This document shows, piece after piece, positions 21,599-29,710 of a stretch of DNA of 64,000 nt. The stretch's first letter is position 1. Each line of letters opens with the position of its first letter. Source of the stretch: Paracoccus yeei ATCC BAA-599 (GTDB lineage Bacteria; Pseudomonadota; Alphaproteobacteria; Rhodobacterales; Rhodobacteraceae); contig NZ_JHWH01000018.1 of NCBI RefSeq assembly GCF_000622145.1, positions 1 through 64,000 on the forward strand, in the 5' to 3' direction. Made by a program: the position numbers and the translations under genes. The notes beneath the pieces were generated by a model. The model had not been told where the DNA came from, made no database searches, and saw only the letters and a list, made by a program, of their open reading frames with translations.

Positions 21599-22622
21599 CA
21601 TCGAGGTCGTCGCTCCGAACCTCAAGCGCCGCCTGTCGGGCGTGACGGCGACCGTCGTGCGCCTGATCCCGGTGCAGGCGCGCATGATCGGCATCGTCGC
21701 GACGGGGCCGGGGCTGCCGCCCGAGTTGCCCTATATCCCGCTGGCGCGCGCGGCCAGCCTGCCGCGCGACCGCTGGCGGGTCTGGCACGCGCGGCGCAAC
21801 ACGGAAATGGCGTTGGGGCTGATCCTGCGCCACCTGCTGCGGCGGCGCTATCGGCTGCTGTTCACCTCGGCCGCGCAGCGCCGGCACAAGGGCTTCACCC
21901 GCTGGCTGATCCGCCAGCAGGACGCGCTGATCGCGACCTCGCCCCAGGCGGCCAGCTATCTGGAGCGTCCCGCGACGGTGATCCTGCACGGGGTCGACCT
22001 GTCCGTGTTCCACCCGGCGCCCGACCGCGCGGCATTGCGGGCGACCTTGGGCTTTGCGCCCGAGGACATCGTGATCGGCTGCTTCGGCCGGGTGCGGGCG
22101 CAAAAGGGCGTCGACCTGCTGGTCGAGGCGGCGCTGCGGCTGTTTCCCGACCGGCCGCGGGCCAGGCTGATCCTGTCCGGGCGCATCACATCCGACAACC
22201 AGGCCTTCGCCGACGATCTGAAGGCGCGGATCGCGCAGGCCGGCCTGTCGGACCGCATCCGTTTCCTGGGCGAGCTGCCGTGGGAGGATGTGGTGCGCAA
22301 CTACCAGGCGCTCGATCTTTTCGCCGCCCCCGCCCGGTGGGAGGGCTTCGGCCTGACCCCGCTCGAGGCCGCGGCCTGCGGCGTTCCCACCGTCGCCGCC
22401 CGCGTCGGCGCCTATGAGACGCTGATCCGCGACGGCGAAACCGGCAGCCTGGTCCCGCGCGACGATGCCGACGCCCTGACCGCCGCGCTGGCGCGCTGGC
22501 TGGACGACGACGCGGCCCGGGCGGCGGCTGGCGCGGCGGCGCGCGCGCATGTCGCCGAGAACCATGCCATCGAAGGCGAGGCCCGCGCCATCGTCGCGGT
22601 CTATCGAAAGCTGCTGGCGTGA
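21591..22622 (+). CDS. Glycosyltransferase family 4
   Basis: A 343-residue GT-B retaining glycosyltransferase. The C-terminal Rossmann domain has IVIGCFGRVRAQKGVDLLVEA (donor-binding start), and the E-x7-E motif appears as PARWEGFGLTPLEAAACGVPTVA, the typical nucleotide-sugar contact region. The N-terminal acceptor domain is short. It is translationally coupled to the MFS gene upstream and to the GT29-like gene downstream (GTGA overlap). Likely acts at the cytoplasmic face in glycolipid, LPS or capsule assembly; the acceptor is unknown. Confidence 0.88.
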   Translation: MADIEVVAPNLKRRLSGVTATVVRLIPVQARMIGIVATGPGLPPELPYIPLARAASLPRDRWRVWHARRNTEMALGLILRHLLRRRYRLLFTSAAQRRHKGFTRWLIRQQDALIATSPQAASYLERPATVILHGVDLSVFHPAPDRAALRATLGFAPEDIVIGCFGRVRAQKGVDLLVEAALRLFPDRPRARLILSGRITSDNQAFADDLKARIAQAGLSDRIRFLGELPWEDVVRNYQALDLFAAPARWEGFGLTPLEAAACGVPTVAARVGAYETLIRDGETGSLVPRDDADALTAALARWLDDDAARAAAGAAARAHVAENHAIEGEARAIVAVYRKLLA

Positions 22623-23233
22623 CCCGCTGGGGCTTTCTGCTGGCCCGCACGCTGCGCAATGAGTCGGCGCTGCAACGGCTGTCGGTCCCGCAGGCCGAAT
22701 TGCTGGAAACCTTGCGCGGCAAGTCCGTGGCGCTGGTCGGCAACGCCCGCGCCCTGGCGCAGGGCGCGCAGGGCCCCGCCATCGACGCTGCCGACCTGGT
22801 GATCCGCATCAACCGCGCGCCCATGCCCGGTGCCGACAGCCACGGCACCCGCACCGATTGGCTGGCGCTGGCGGTCCGGCTGGGCGCGGCGGACCGCGCC
22901 CGCATCGGGGCAAGGCGCGTCCTGTGGATGTCGCCCAAGCGCAAGCGGCTGGACTGGCGGACGGCGACCAGCCCGGGTTTCTATCTGCACCCGCTGAAGG
23001 ACTATGCGGCGCTGCGCGACCGGCTGGGCGCGTCGCCGACCACGGGGGCGATGATGATCGATCTGATCGCCCGGTCCGACATGGCGCGGCTGGACCTGTA
23101 CGGCTTCGACTTCTTCGCCTCATTGTCGCTGTCTGGGCATCGGCGGGCCGAGCAGGTGCCGCATGATTTTTCAGGCGAATCCGAATGGGTGGCGGCGCTG
23201 GCCGCGTCAGATCGCCGGATCATCCGTCATTAA
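22619..23233 (+). CDS. Sialyltransferase-like (GT29) protein
   Basis: A 204-residue protein with the three sialyl-motif-like regions of GT29 enzymes: VALVGNARALAQ...DAADLVIRINRAP (motif L), SPTTGAMMIDLIA...LYGFDFF (motif S) and HDFSGESEW (motif VS, with the catalytic His). Bacterial GT29-like proteins are common in alphaproteobacteria and their donors are mostly undetermined. The start is GTG at 22619, overlapping the GT4 stop by 4 nt. No CMP-sialic-acid synthesis gene is present in the window. Confidence 0.8.
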   Translation: MTRWGFLLARTLRNESALQRLSVPQAELLETLRGKSVALVGNARALAQGAQGPAIDAADLVIRINRAPMPGADSHGTRTDWLALAVRLGAADRARIGARRVLWMSPKRKRLDWRTATSPGFYLHPLKDYAALRDRLGASPTTGAMMIDLIARSDMARLDLYGFDFFASLSLSGHRRAEQVPHDFSGESEWVAALAASDRRIIRH

Positions 23234-23277
23234 GCCGGTTTTTCGCCGGATTATCATGCAGATCGCCGAAATCTTGC

Positions 23278-23306
23278 TTTTCCTTTGCCGCGATTCGCCC
23301 TATATC
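23278..23306 (+). promoter_or_regulatory. Candidate promoter of asd
   Basis: TTTTCC (23278-23283), 17-nt spacer, TATATC (23301-23306), 30 nt before the asd ATG. Spacer and flanks are closely similar to the rpsO promoter candidate. Confidence 0.45.
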
Positions 23307-23335
23307 GCGGCGTCCTGAGATGAGGAGACCCCCAG

Positions 23336-24358
23336 ATGGGCTACAAGGTCGTTGTCGCCGGCGCCACGGGGAACGTGGGCCGTGAAATGCTGAACATTCT
23401 CGCCGAGCGCGAGTTTCCTGCCGATGAGGTTGTCGCTCTGGCTTCGCGCCGGAGCCTTGGCACTGAGGTCAGCTATGGCGACAAGACCCTGAAATGCAAG
23501 GACATCGAGGGGTTCGACTTTACCGGCTATGACATCGCGCTGTTTGCCATCGGCTCGGACGCGACGAAAACCTATGCGCCTATCGCGGCCAGCCAGGGCT
23601 GCGTGGTGATCGACAATTCGTCGCTTTACCGCTACGACCCGGACATTCCGCTGATCGTGCCCGAGGTGAACGCCGACGCGGTCGAGGATTACCGCAACAA
23701 GATGATCATCGCGAACCCCAACTGCTCGACCGCGCAGATGGTGGTGGCGCTGAAGCCCCTGCATGACCGGGCGCGGATCAAGCGTGTCGTCGTCTCGACC
23801 TATCAGTCGGTCTCGGGCGCCGGCAAGGAGGGCATGGACGAGCTGTGGAACCAGACCAAGGGCATGTATGTGCCCGGTCAGGAGGTCGAGCCCAAGAAGT
23901 TCCAGAAGCAGATCGCCTTCAACGTGATCCCGCAGATCGACGTCTTCCTGGACAGCGGCGACACCAAGGAAGAATGGAAGATGGTGGCCGAGACGAAAAA
24001 GATCCTCGACCCCTCGATCAGGGTCACGGCGACCTGCGTGCGCGTTCCGGTCTTTGTCGGCCACTCCGAGGCGATCAACGTCGAGACCGAGGATTTCCTG
24101 GACGAGGACGAGGCCCGCGACATCCTGCGCGAATCGCCCGGCGTGCTGGTGATCGACAAGCGCGAGCCGGGCGGCTATGCCACGCCGGTCGAATGCGTCG
24201 GCGATTTCGCGACCTTCGTGTCGCGCATCCGCCAGGACGTGACCATCGAGAACGGCCTGAACCTGTGGTGCGTCAGCGACAACCTGCGCAAGGGCGCGGC
24301 GCTGAACGCCGTCCAGATCGCCGAACTGCTGGGCAGCCGCTGCCTGAAGAAGGGCTGA
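23336..24358 (+). CDS. asd: Aspartate-semialdehyde dehydrogenase
   Basis: Reduces aspartyl phosphate to aspartate semialdehyde, the branch point to lysine/DAP, threonine and methionine. The 340-residue product has the NADP-binding VVAGATGNVGREML, the catalytic cysteine in IIANPNCSTAQMV and the TYQSVSGAGKEGMDEL segment. GAGGAG lies before the ATG at 23336. It stands alone after the glycosyltransferase operon. DapB, two steps further on the lysine branch, is encoded at 44.9-45.7 kb. Confidence 0.96.
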   Translation: MGYKVVVAGATGNVGREMLNILAEREFPADEVVALASRRSLGTEVSYGDKTLKCKDIEGFDFTGYDIALFAIGSDATKTYAPIAASQGCVVIDNSSLYRYDPDIPLIVPEVNADAVEDYRNKMIIANPNCSTAQMVVALKPLHDRARIKRVVVSTYQSVSGAGKEGMDELWNQTKGMYVPGQEVEPKKFQKQIAFNVIPQIDVFLDSGDTKEEWKMVAETKKILDPSIRVTATCVRVPVFVGHSEAINVETEDFLDEDEARDILRESPGVLVIDKREPGGYATPVECVGDFATFVSRIRQDVTIENGLNLWCVSDNLRKGAALNAVQIAELLGSRCLKKG

Positions 24359-24822
24359 CCCGGCCGTCCGGACCCATGCCCGGCGCCGGACCCCGGCCTC
24401 GCGATTGGCTCTGACCAAGGGCCCCCGGTTCGGCATTCGCCGGGTCGGGGGTGTTGCGTTTCGTGCTGGTTCATCGCGCCTGCGCAGGGCAGAAGGTCGG
24501 CCCGTCTCCTGTTCGAGCACGGCGGGGGCTGCCCACGGTCGCAGTGCCGGATGTGGCCAAGATCCTTCCGATGCGGGCTGCGGCAGACCTTTCCGCAAGC
24601 GGTTTTCCGGGAGAAACGACCGCCTCGCGATAGCGGGCGAGACGGGCTTTGTTTGTGGCGCAGGATCTATTTTTCGGGATATCCGGTCGCAGGGCAGTCC
24701 TAGCCGTCACGCGGTCCGCGAACCCCCGCGCCGGTCTCCGGTTGCCAGCATGGAGCAGTTCTGGGCCTTCGCCAGGACCTTGCCCGCATGGCAATCGACA
24801 CCAGACCCACCCGGCGCCGGCC
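24359..24822. other. Intergenic region with no gene recognised
   Basis: 464 nt between the convergent ends of asd and the nucleosidase gene. Open frames are present on both strands but have no family features and no start signals. A GC-rich hairpin at 24422-24450 may terminate asd. A less GC-rich patch (24640-24700) has no paired promoter boxes that convince. An unannotated structured RNA cannot be excluded. Confidence 0.5.
24422..24450 (+). terminator. Possible terminator of asd
   Basis: CCCCCG...CGGC, loop ATTC, GCCG...CGGGGG: two stacked stems separated by a GTT/GGT internal loop. Only TGTTGCGTTT follows, so termination may be weak. Confidence 0.35.
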
Positions 24823-25464
24823 TTAGACCGCCACCTCTCCCGCCTCGATGGCGCGCGCGAGGCGGTCGATGGCTTCGGCCAGGCGCGCGTCCACCACATG
24901 CAGGTATTGCGTCCAGTCGGTCAGGGTCGCCAGTTCCTCGGCTCCGTCCGAAATGCCGCGCAGGCCGATCAGCGGCACGCCGAAATGCTGGCAGGCGCGC
25001 AGCACGGCATATGTCTCCATGTCGACCATCTCGGCCGCGATGCGGTCGTAGCCCGCGCCGCTGACGATGCTGCCGCCCGTCGCCAGCGCCGCCTGGGGGA
25101 TGCCGGGAATGGAGAGGGGCAAGGCCACGCGGGGCGGCAGGTCCAGCATCGGCGTCTGCCCCACCGCAAAGCCCAGGGCCGAGGCATCCATGTCGCGGTA
25201 TTCCACCGCCGAAACCTGATAGACCGCGCCCTGTTCCAGCATCCGCGATCCTGCCGACCCCAGCGAAACCACCAGGTCGGGCAGCCGCCCGGCGGCGTGC
25301 AGGCGCGACAGGGCCGCAGACAGGGCAACGGCGGCCTCGACCGGGCCGACGCCGGTCATCAGCGGGCGGATGCGCCCGCGCAGGTGCGGGCCATATTCGG
25401 CATCGACCGCCATGACGAACAGCACATCACGGCCGGAAAGCCTGTCCATCGACGGCAGGTCCAT
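24823..25464 (-). CDS. Methylthioadenosine/S-adenosylhomocysteine nucleosidase-like phosphorylase family protein
   Basis: A 213-residue member of the PNP/UDP phosphorylase superfamily, probably splitting MTA or SAH in sulfur and methyl recycling. Family features are GVGPVEAAVALSAAL, LVVSLGSAGS, the substrate-binding VDMETYAVLRAC and ISDGAEE with the catalytic Asp. Starts: the ATG at 25464 has AAAGGG 9 nt before it; an ATG at 25473 touches the AAAGGG and is less likely. It stands alone. The exact nucleoside substrate is not certain. Confidence 0.78.
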   Translation of the reverse strand: MDLPSMDRLSGRDVLFVMAVDAEYGPHLRGRIRPLMTGVGPVEAAVALSAALSRLHAAGRLPDLVVSLGSAGSRMLEQGAVYQVSAVEYRDMDASALGFAVGQTPMLDLPPRVALPLSIPGIPQAALATGGSIVSGAGYDRIAAEMVDMETYAVLRACQHFGVPLIGLRGISDGAEELATLTDWTQYLHVVDARLAEAIDRLARAIEAGEVAV

Positions 25465-25567
25465 GTCAGCCATCCCTTTCGTTTCGCCCGAAGAAAAGGC
25501 CAAAATTCGCCGAATCGCAAGCCCGGCACCGGTCCGTGGCCGCGCCGTGCGGGGCCAGCGCCGGGTC

Positions 25568-27166
25568 TCAGCCGGTCAGCGCCCGTTCCTGGCCGCCCGG
25601 CTCCGTGGCCAGGGGCGGGGCGATCCTGACCGGGGTCGCGGCCGTACCCGGCACCGGCGCCTGGAAGCTCAGCAGCAGCCGCCCGCCCGACAGTCCGCGC
25701 AGCCCCCAGGTCAGCAGCCCGCCCGAGGGCCCGGCCATGGCGCCGCCCAGCGTCGCCTCGGCCAAGGGCCGGTTCAGAGCGTCGCGCAGCGCGGCCAGGC
25801 CCGGGCTTGCGCCGCACAGGTCCAGCCAGCACTGCACATGGTCGTCAAGGCTGCCGCGCGGCCCGCAGGACCACAGGTCGGCATAGCGGCGGTTCACGAT
25901 CAGCGCCTCGCCATTGGCGGCAAAGACCGCAACGGCATCGTCCAGCGCGTCCAGCACCTCGGCGCCCAGCGAAAGGTCCGCCCGGAACTTGCGCGTCAAC
26001 GAGATTTCCGAGGTGATGTCCTCGAACAGAAAGGCCACGGCGCCGTCGGGATGCGGGCGGCCCGTCACGCGATAGGTCTGGCCGCCGGGCAAAGACCACA
26101 TCTCGACATGATGGCCGGACGAGGCCGCGGCCTCGAGCGTGTTCATCTGGTTGCGCCAGCTGCGATAGTCCTTGGGCTCGGGGACCATCCGCGCCTCGCG
26201 CAGGCGGTCCAGAAAGGCGTAAAGCGTCGGGCGTGCGGTCAGGAACCCGGTGGCCAGCCCCGTCAGGTCGATCAGCGCCGGGTTGAACAGCTGCAGATTT
26301 CGGTCGCGGTCAAAGATCGCAAGCCCGATCGGCAGATCGGCGAAGGTCTTGGTCAGGGTCTGCACGAATTCGCGCAGGCTGCGTTCGGCGCGCACGGCCG
26401 CGTCGGCGGGCAGGGCGATGGCCACGGTCTGTTCGGCAACCTCATGGACGTGGCAGTCGTACCAGCGGCTTTGCCCATCGTGCTGGATCTGCACCCGGCG
26501 CGAGGCGCCAAGCGCCGCGCCGCCCTGCACCGGACGCGCCGACAGGTCGACAAGCTGCGGTAGCGGCCAGACGGTCTGGCCGCCGCTGACCGCTTCGGCA
26601 AGCTGCAGATAGGCGGAGTTGGCCCAGGTGACATGGCCCTGCCCGTCCTGGCGCCAGGCCAGCATAGGCGAATGGTCCATCGTGCTGCGCAGGATCTCCA
26701 GCTCGTGCTCCATCGCGGCAAGCGACAGCGAATCGACCACGATCCCGGCGTTTTCCGCCGAAGGGTCGGCCAGGGTCACGCGCAGCAGCCCATCGCCCAG
26801 ATCCTCGGCCAGAAGGCGCAGCCGGGCGTTGCCGGCGCCGTCCCCGCCGGTCACGTCGACGCGCGCCCCTTCGCCCATGTCGAACAGGCCGACGCTGAAC
26901 TCCGGCAACCGCATGCCCAGCCAGCCGACCAGCTTCTGCCAGTCCCCCTCGCCCGGCAGCGCGGCCAGCAGGGCCTGGGCAGGCCCGGTCGCGTCGATCA
27001 GCCGCTGGGCGCGAAACAGGAAGACGATGGGTTCGATCCGGCGGTCCAGCCGGTCGCGTTCCGTCGCGCCGCCCGGCCGCCGCCTCTCCATCACGCGGAT
27101 CGCACCAAGCGCCAGCACAAGCGCGGCCAGGGCCGAGGCGAAGGCGATAAGGAACTGGGTAACCAT
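25568..27166 (-). CDS. Membrane-anchored PAS-domain protein
   Basis: A 532-residue protein with one transmembrane helix at the N-terminus (MVTQFLIAFASALAALVLAL) followed by cytoplasmic PAS-like domains: about 150-260 (LRSTMDHSPMLAWRQDGQGHVTWAN), about 270-390 (LPIGLAIFDRDRNLQLFNPAL, then FLFEDITSEISLTRKF) and a third around 410-470 (LDALDDAVAVFAANGEALIVNRRYADLW). No histidine-kinase, cyclase or HTH output domain was found, so it may be a degenerate sensor or a partner for another kinase. It lies 79 nt downstream of regB on the same strand. The ATG at 27166 is chosen because it begins the membrane helix; an upstream start at 27205 is possible. Confidence 0.75.
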   Translation of the reverse strand: MVTQFLIAFASALAALVLALGAIRVMERRRPGGATERDRLDRRIEPIVFLFRAQRLIDATGPAQALLAALPGEGDWQKLVGWLGMRLPEFSVGLFDMGEGARVDVTGGDGAGNARLRLLAEDLGDGLLRVTLADPSAENAGIVVDSLSLAAMEHELEILRSTMDHSPMLAWRQDGQGHVTWANSAYLQLAEAVSGGQTVWPLPQLVDLSARPVQGGAALGASRRVQIQHDGQSRWYDCHVHEVAEQTVAIALPADAAVRAERSLREFVQTLTKTFADLPIGLAIFDRDRNLQLFNPALIDLTGLATGFLTARPTLYAFLDRLREARMVPEPKDYRSWRNQMNTLEAAASSGHHVEMWSLPGGQTYRVTGRPHPDGAVAFLFEDITSEISLTRKFRADLSLGAEVLDALDDAVAVFAANGEALIVNRRYADLWSCGPRGSLDDHVQCWLDLCGASPGLAALRDALNRPLAEATLGGAMAGPSGGLLTWGLRGLSGGRLLLSFQAPVPGTAATPVRIAPPLATEPGGQERALTG

Positions 27167-27245
27167 GCTGATAAACCTGCGCGTGCCAATCCGTTTCACC
27201 CTCACCTATGGGATGAATCATAAGAAAGGGTTAACGCAAGGGCTA

Positions 27246-28586
27246 TCACACCGAGATTTCGGGATTGCTTCCCAAGGCTGCGCGGCCGTCCGCCTCGATC
27301 AACTCGCGCGGCCAGGTGACGGTGACCTGCGCGCCACGCTGGCGATTGCCGAAGCGGACGGCGGCGCCCGAACGCTCCAGCAGGGTCTTTGCGATGAACA
27401 GGCCCAGGCCCAGCCCTTCATAGCTGCGCCCGTCCTCGGACCGGGGGCGCGTGGTCAGGAAGGGATTGCCGATCTTGGGCAGCAGCGTGGCCGGAAAGCC
27501 CGGACCGTCGTCCGCGATGCGGATGCGGATCTCGCGCCGGTCGCAGCCTGCCTCGATCAGCACTTCGGCGCGGGCGAAATCGACCGCATTCTGGATCAGG
27601 TTGCGCAAGCCGTGGATCAGCGCCGCATCGCGCAAGATCGTGGGGGCGCCGGGCGCCACCTCGATGCGGATGCGGATGCCGCGGTCGCGGTGCGGGTCGG
27701 CGGCCTCGTCCAGCACCTGACGCAGGGGCGCCGCGCGGATCAGCAGGTCGTCGCGGCCGGCGCTGCCCATGGATTTCAGGATCGCGCCGCAGCGTTCGGC
27801 GGACTGGCGCAGCACGGCCAGATCCTCGGCCAGGTCGGTGCGCTCGGGCAGGGCTTCGGCGATCTCGTCCGACAGCTCGGAGCTGACCAGCTTGATGGTG
27901 GCCAGGGGGGTGCCCATCTCGTGCGCGGCGGCGGCGACCACGCCGCCGAGATGCTGCAGCTTCTGTTCGCGTTCCAGCGCCATGCGGGCCGCGAACAGCG
28001 CATCCGATCCGGCCGAGATCTCGGCCGCGACGGTGCGGGCGTAATAGGCAAAGAACAGCGCCCCGATGATGATGGCAAACCAGGTCCCGACCAGCAGCGG
28101 CTCGTTCAACGTGGCGACGGGCCCGTCGGAAAAGGTCAGCGGGCGGGCGAAAAAGGCCGCCATCGACACCATGACGAATGTCGTCGCCCCCAGCGCCACC
28201 AGCTGCCGCCCCGGCAGGGCGGTCGCCGCCACCGTCACCGGGGCCAGCAGCAGCACGGCAAAGGGGTTGGTCAAGCCCCCCGTCAGCGACAGAAGCGCCG
28301 CGATCTGCGCCAGGTCGAAGCCCAGTTGCCACGCCGCCTCGAGCGCCGAGATGCGGCGCGCGGGCCGCAGCGACAGTGCAATGTTCAGCGCGATGGCCAG
28401 GCCGATCACCAGAAGCACGGGTCCCAGGCGCAGGTGTGCGCCGATCATCAGCGCCACGGCCACCGCAGCGGACTGGCCGATGATCGCGACCCAACGCAGC
28501 AGGATCAGCGTGCGCAGCCGGATCGGCTCGGGACCCGGCTGGCCGGGCAGAAAATCGAAACGGCGCGAGACGAGGCCGGGAAACAT
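27246..28586 (-). CDS. regB: RegB/PrrB redox sensor histidine kinase
   Basis: Global redox sensor that phosphorylates RegA when the quinone pool and respiration are reduced. The 446-residue protein has six hydrophobic helices (residues 25-185), the quinone-binding heptapeptide GGLTNPF at 103-109, the phospho-accepting H222 in AAHEMGTPLATIK, and the redox-active cysteine C266 in AERCGAIL, all aligning within a few residues of the Rhodobacter capsulatus landmarks as remembered (H225, C265). The ATPase domain follows (NLIQNAVDFA, DDGPGFP, GLGLGLFIAKTLLERSG). The ATG at 28586 has AGGAGAAG before it. It diverges from regA. Confidence 0.95.
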   Translation of the reverse strand: MFPGLVSRRFDFLPGQPGPEPIRLRTLILLRWVAIIGQSAAVAVALMIGAHLRLGPVLLVIGLAIALNIALSLRPARRISALEAAWQLGFDLAQIAALLSLTGGLTNPFAVLLLAPVTVAATALPGRQLVALGATTFVMVSMAAFFARPLTFSDGPVATLNEPLLVGTWFAIIIGALFFAYYARTVAAEISAGSDALFAARMALEREQKLQHLGGVVAAAAHEMGTPLATIKLVSSELSDEIAEALPERTDLAEDLAVLRQSAERCGAILKSMGSAGRDDLLIRAAPLRQVLDEAADPHRDRGIRIRIEVAPGAPTILRDAALIHGLRNLIQNAVDFARAEVLIEAGCDRREIRIRIADDGPGFPATLLPKIGNPFLTTRPRSEDGRSYEGLGLGLFIAKTLLERSGAAVRFGNRQRGAQVTVTWPRELIEADGRAALGSNPEISV

Positions 28587-28614
28587 CGCTTCTCCTGGAA
28601 TGGGGTTTGGGCGA

Positions 28615-28643
28615 TTGTTATGCAGGGCGCGTCCGGCAATCAA
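28615..28643 (-). promoter_or_regulatory. Candidate promoter of regB
   Basis: TTGATT (28638-28643), 17-nt spacer, TAACAA (28615-28620) on the minus strand, placed 29 nt before the ATG. Confidence 0.4.
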
Positions 28644-28669
28644 TGCGACGGATCGTCGGGGGGCGGGAT

Positions 28670-28698
28670 TTGACCCTGCGCCCCGGCCCGCATACAGA
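28670..28698 (+). promoter_or_regulatory. Candidate promoter of regA
   Basis: TTGACC (28670-28675), 17-nt spacer, TACAGA (28693-28698), about 28 nt before the ATG of regA. It lies back to back with the regB promoter in a 140-nt space. Confidence 0.5.
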
Positions 28699-28726
28699 AG
28701 GGGCCATTATCGCGGGGGATAAAACG

Positions 28727-29275
28727 ATGACGCAAGCGCTGAATATCGGGGCCGATCCCACCTTGTTGCTGGTGGATGACGACGAAATCTTTCTGACCCG
28801 CTTGGCGCGCGCGATGGAAAAGCGGGGTTTTTCCGTCCAGCAGGCGCCTTCGGTGGCCGAGGCCCGGCGCATGGTCGCCGAGCGCCCGCCGGCCTATGCC
28901 GTGGTCGACCTGCGGCTTGAGGACGGCAACGGGCTGGATGTCGTCGATGCGCTGCGCGAGGCGCGGCCCGATGTGCGCGTCGTCGTGCTGACCGGATATG
29001 GTGCGATCGCCACCGCCGTCGCCGCGGTGAAAATGGGGGCCACGGATTACCTGTCGAAACCCGCCGATGCGGACGAGGTGACGCGCGCCCTGCTGTCGCA
29101 AGGCGAAACCCTGCCCCCGCCGCCCGAAATGCCCATGTCGGCCGATCGCGTCCGCTGGGAGCATATTCAGCGTGTTTATGAACAATGCGACCGCAATGTC
29201 AGCGAAACCGCTCGCCGCCTGCATATGCATCGCCGCACCTTGCAGCGGATTTTGGCCAAGCGCGGACCGCGCTGA
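28727..29275 (+). CDS. regA: RegA/PrrA/ActR global redox response regulator
   Basis: Partner of RegB, controlling respiration, denitrification, carbon and nitrogen fixation genes in alphaproteobacteria. The 182-residue protein has the receiver domain (acidic VDDDE at 16-20, phospho-acceptor D61 in VVDLRLEDG, the conserved K in DYLSKPADAD), a proline linker LPPPPEMP and a Fis-type helix-turn-helix at the C-terminus (NVSETARRLHMHRRTLQRILAK region). The ATG at 28727 has GGGGGA before it; the longer frame extends into regulatory DNA. It is followed by hvrA, the classical Rhodobacter arrangement, but senC is absent between regB and regA. Confidence 0.96.
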   Translation: MTQALNIGADPTLLLVDDDEIFLTRLARAMEKRGFSVQQAPSVAEARRMVAERPPAYAVVDLRLEDGNGLDVVDALREARPDVRVVVLTGYGAIATAVAAVKMGATDYLSKPADADEVTRALLSQGETLPPPPEMPMSADRVRWEHIQRVYEQCDRNVSETARRLHMHRRTLQRILAKRGPR

Positions 29276-29297
29276 TTGAAATGGACCAAGGTTTCTA

Positions 29298-29327
29298 TTG
29301 CAATCGCGCTTTGCCGCGAAATATTAA
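29298..29327 (+). promoter_or_regulatory. Candidate promoter of hvrA
   Basis: TTGCAA (29298-29303), 18-nt spacer, TATTAA (29322-29327), in an AT-rich 95-nt gap after regA. AT-rich upstream DNA would suit self-binding by an H-NS-type protein. Confidence 0.35.
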
Positions 29328-29370
29328 AGGGCACGAAGAACCATAATAAAGCTGACAGGAACTGCATAAA

Positions 29371-29682
29371 ATGGAACTCGACCTGGACAAGATGTCGTTG
29401 CGCGATCTGCGCGATCTGCGCAGCAAGGTGGACAAGGCCATTGCCACTTTCGAGGACCGCCGCAAACGCGAAGCCCTGAGCGCGGTGGAAAATGCCGCCC
29501 GCGAATTCGGCTTCAGCCTGGCGGAACTGGCCAGCGCGAAAGGCGCCGGACGCGGCCGGGTCGCGGCGAAATACGCCAACCCCGAGGATCCGAACGCGAC
29601 CTGGACCGGGCGTGGCCGCAAGCCCCGTTGGGTACAAGAGGCACTGGATGCCGGCAAGTCCCTGGAAGACCTGCAAATCTGA
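29371..29682 (+). CDS. hvrA: H-NS family nucleoid protein (HvrA/Spb type)
   Basis: A 103-residue DNA-binding protein. The N-terminal half (residues 1-50) is a coiled coil for dimerisation (LDKMSLRDLRDLRSKVDKAI), and the C-terminal half carries the H-NS DNA-binding signature YANPEDPNATWTGRGRKPRWV. In Rhodobacter the gene at this position, hvrA or spb, modulates photosynthesis and nitrogen genes; here, without phototrophy genes in sight, a wider silencing role is likely. It follows regA and ends in a strong terminator. Confidence 0.92.
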   Translation: MELDLDKMSLRDLRDLRSKVDKAIATFEDRRKREALSAVENAAREFGFSLAELASAKGAGRGRVAAKYANPEDPNATWTGRGRKPRWVQEALDAGKSLEDLQI

Positions 29683-29687
29683 AAACG

Positions 29688-29710
29688 GCCCCGCCACCGG
29701 CGGGGCTTTT
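29688..29710. terminator. Bidirectional terminator between hvrA and the HD-domain gene
   Basis: Stem GCCCCGCC (29688-29695), loop ACC, GGCGGGGC (29699-29706), followed by TTTT on the plus strand and, after a CG step, TTTT on the minus strand. It lies 5 nt after hvrA and ends at the stop codon of the convergent gene. Confidence 0.8.

Noticed and set aside
24471..24899. Minus-strand open frame of 142 codons in the gap after asd
   Set aside because: Overlaps the real nucleosidase 3' end in another frame, has a low-complexity Arg/Ala/Pro composition and no family features.
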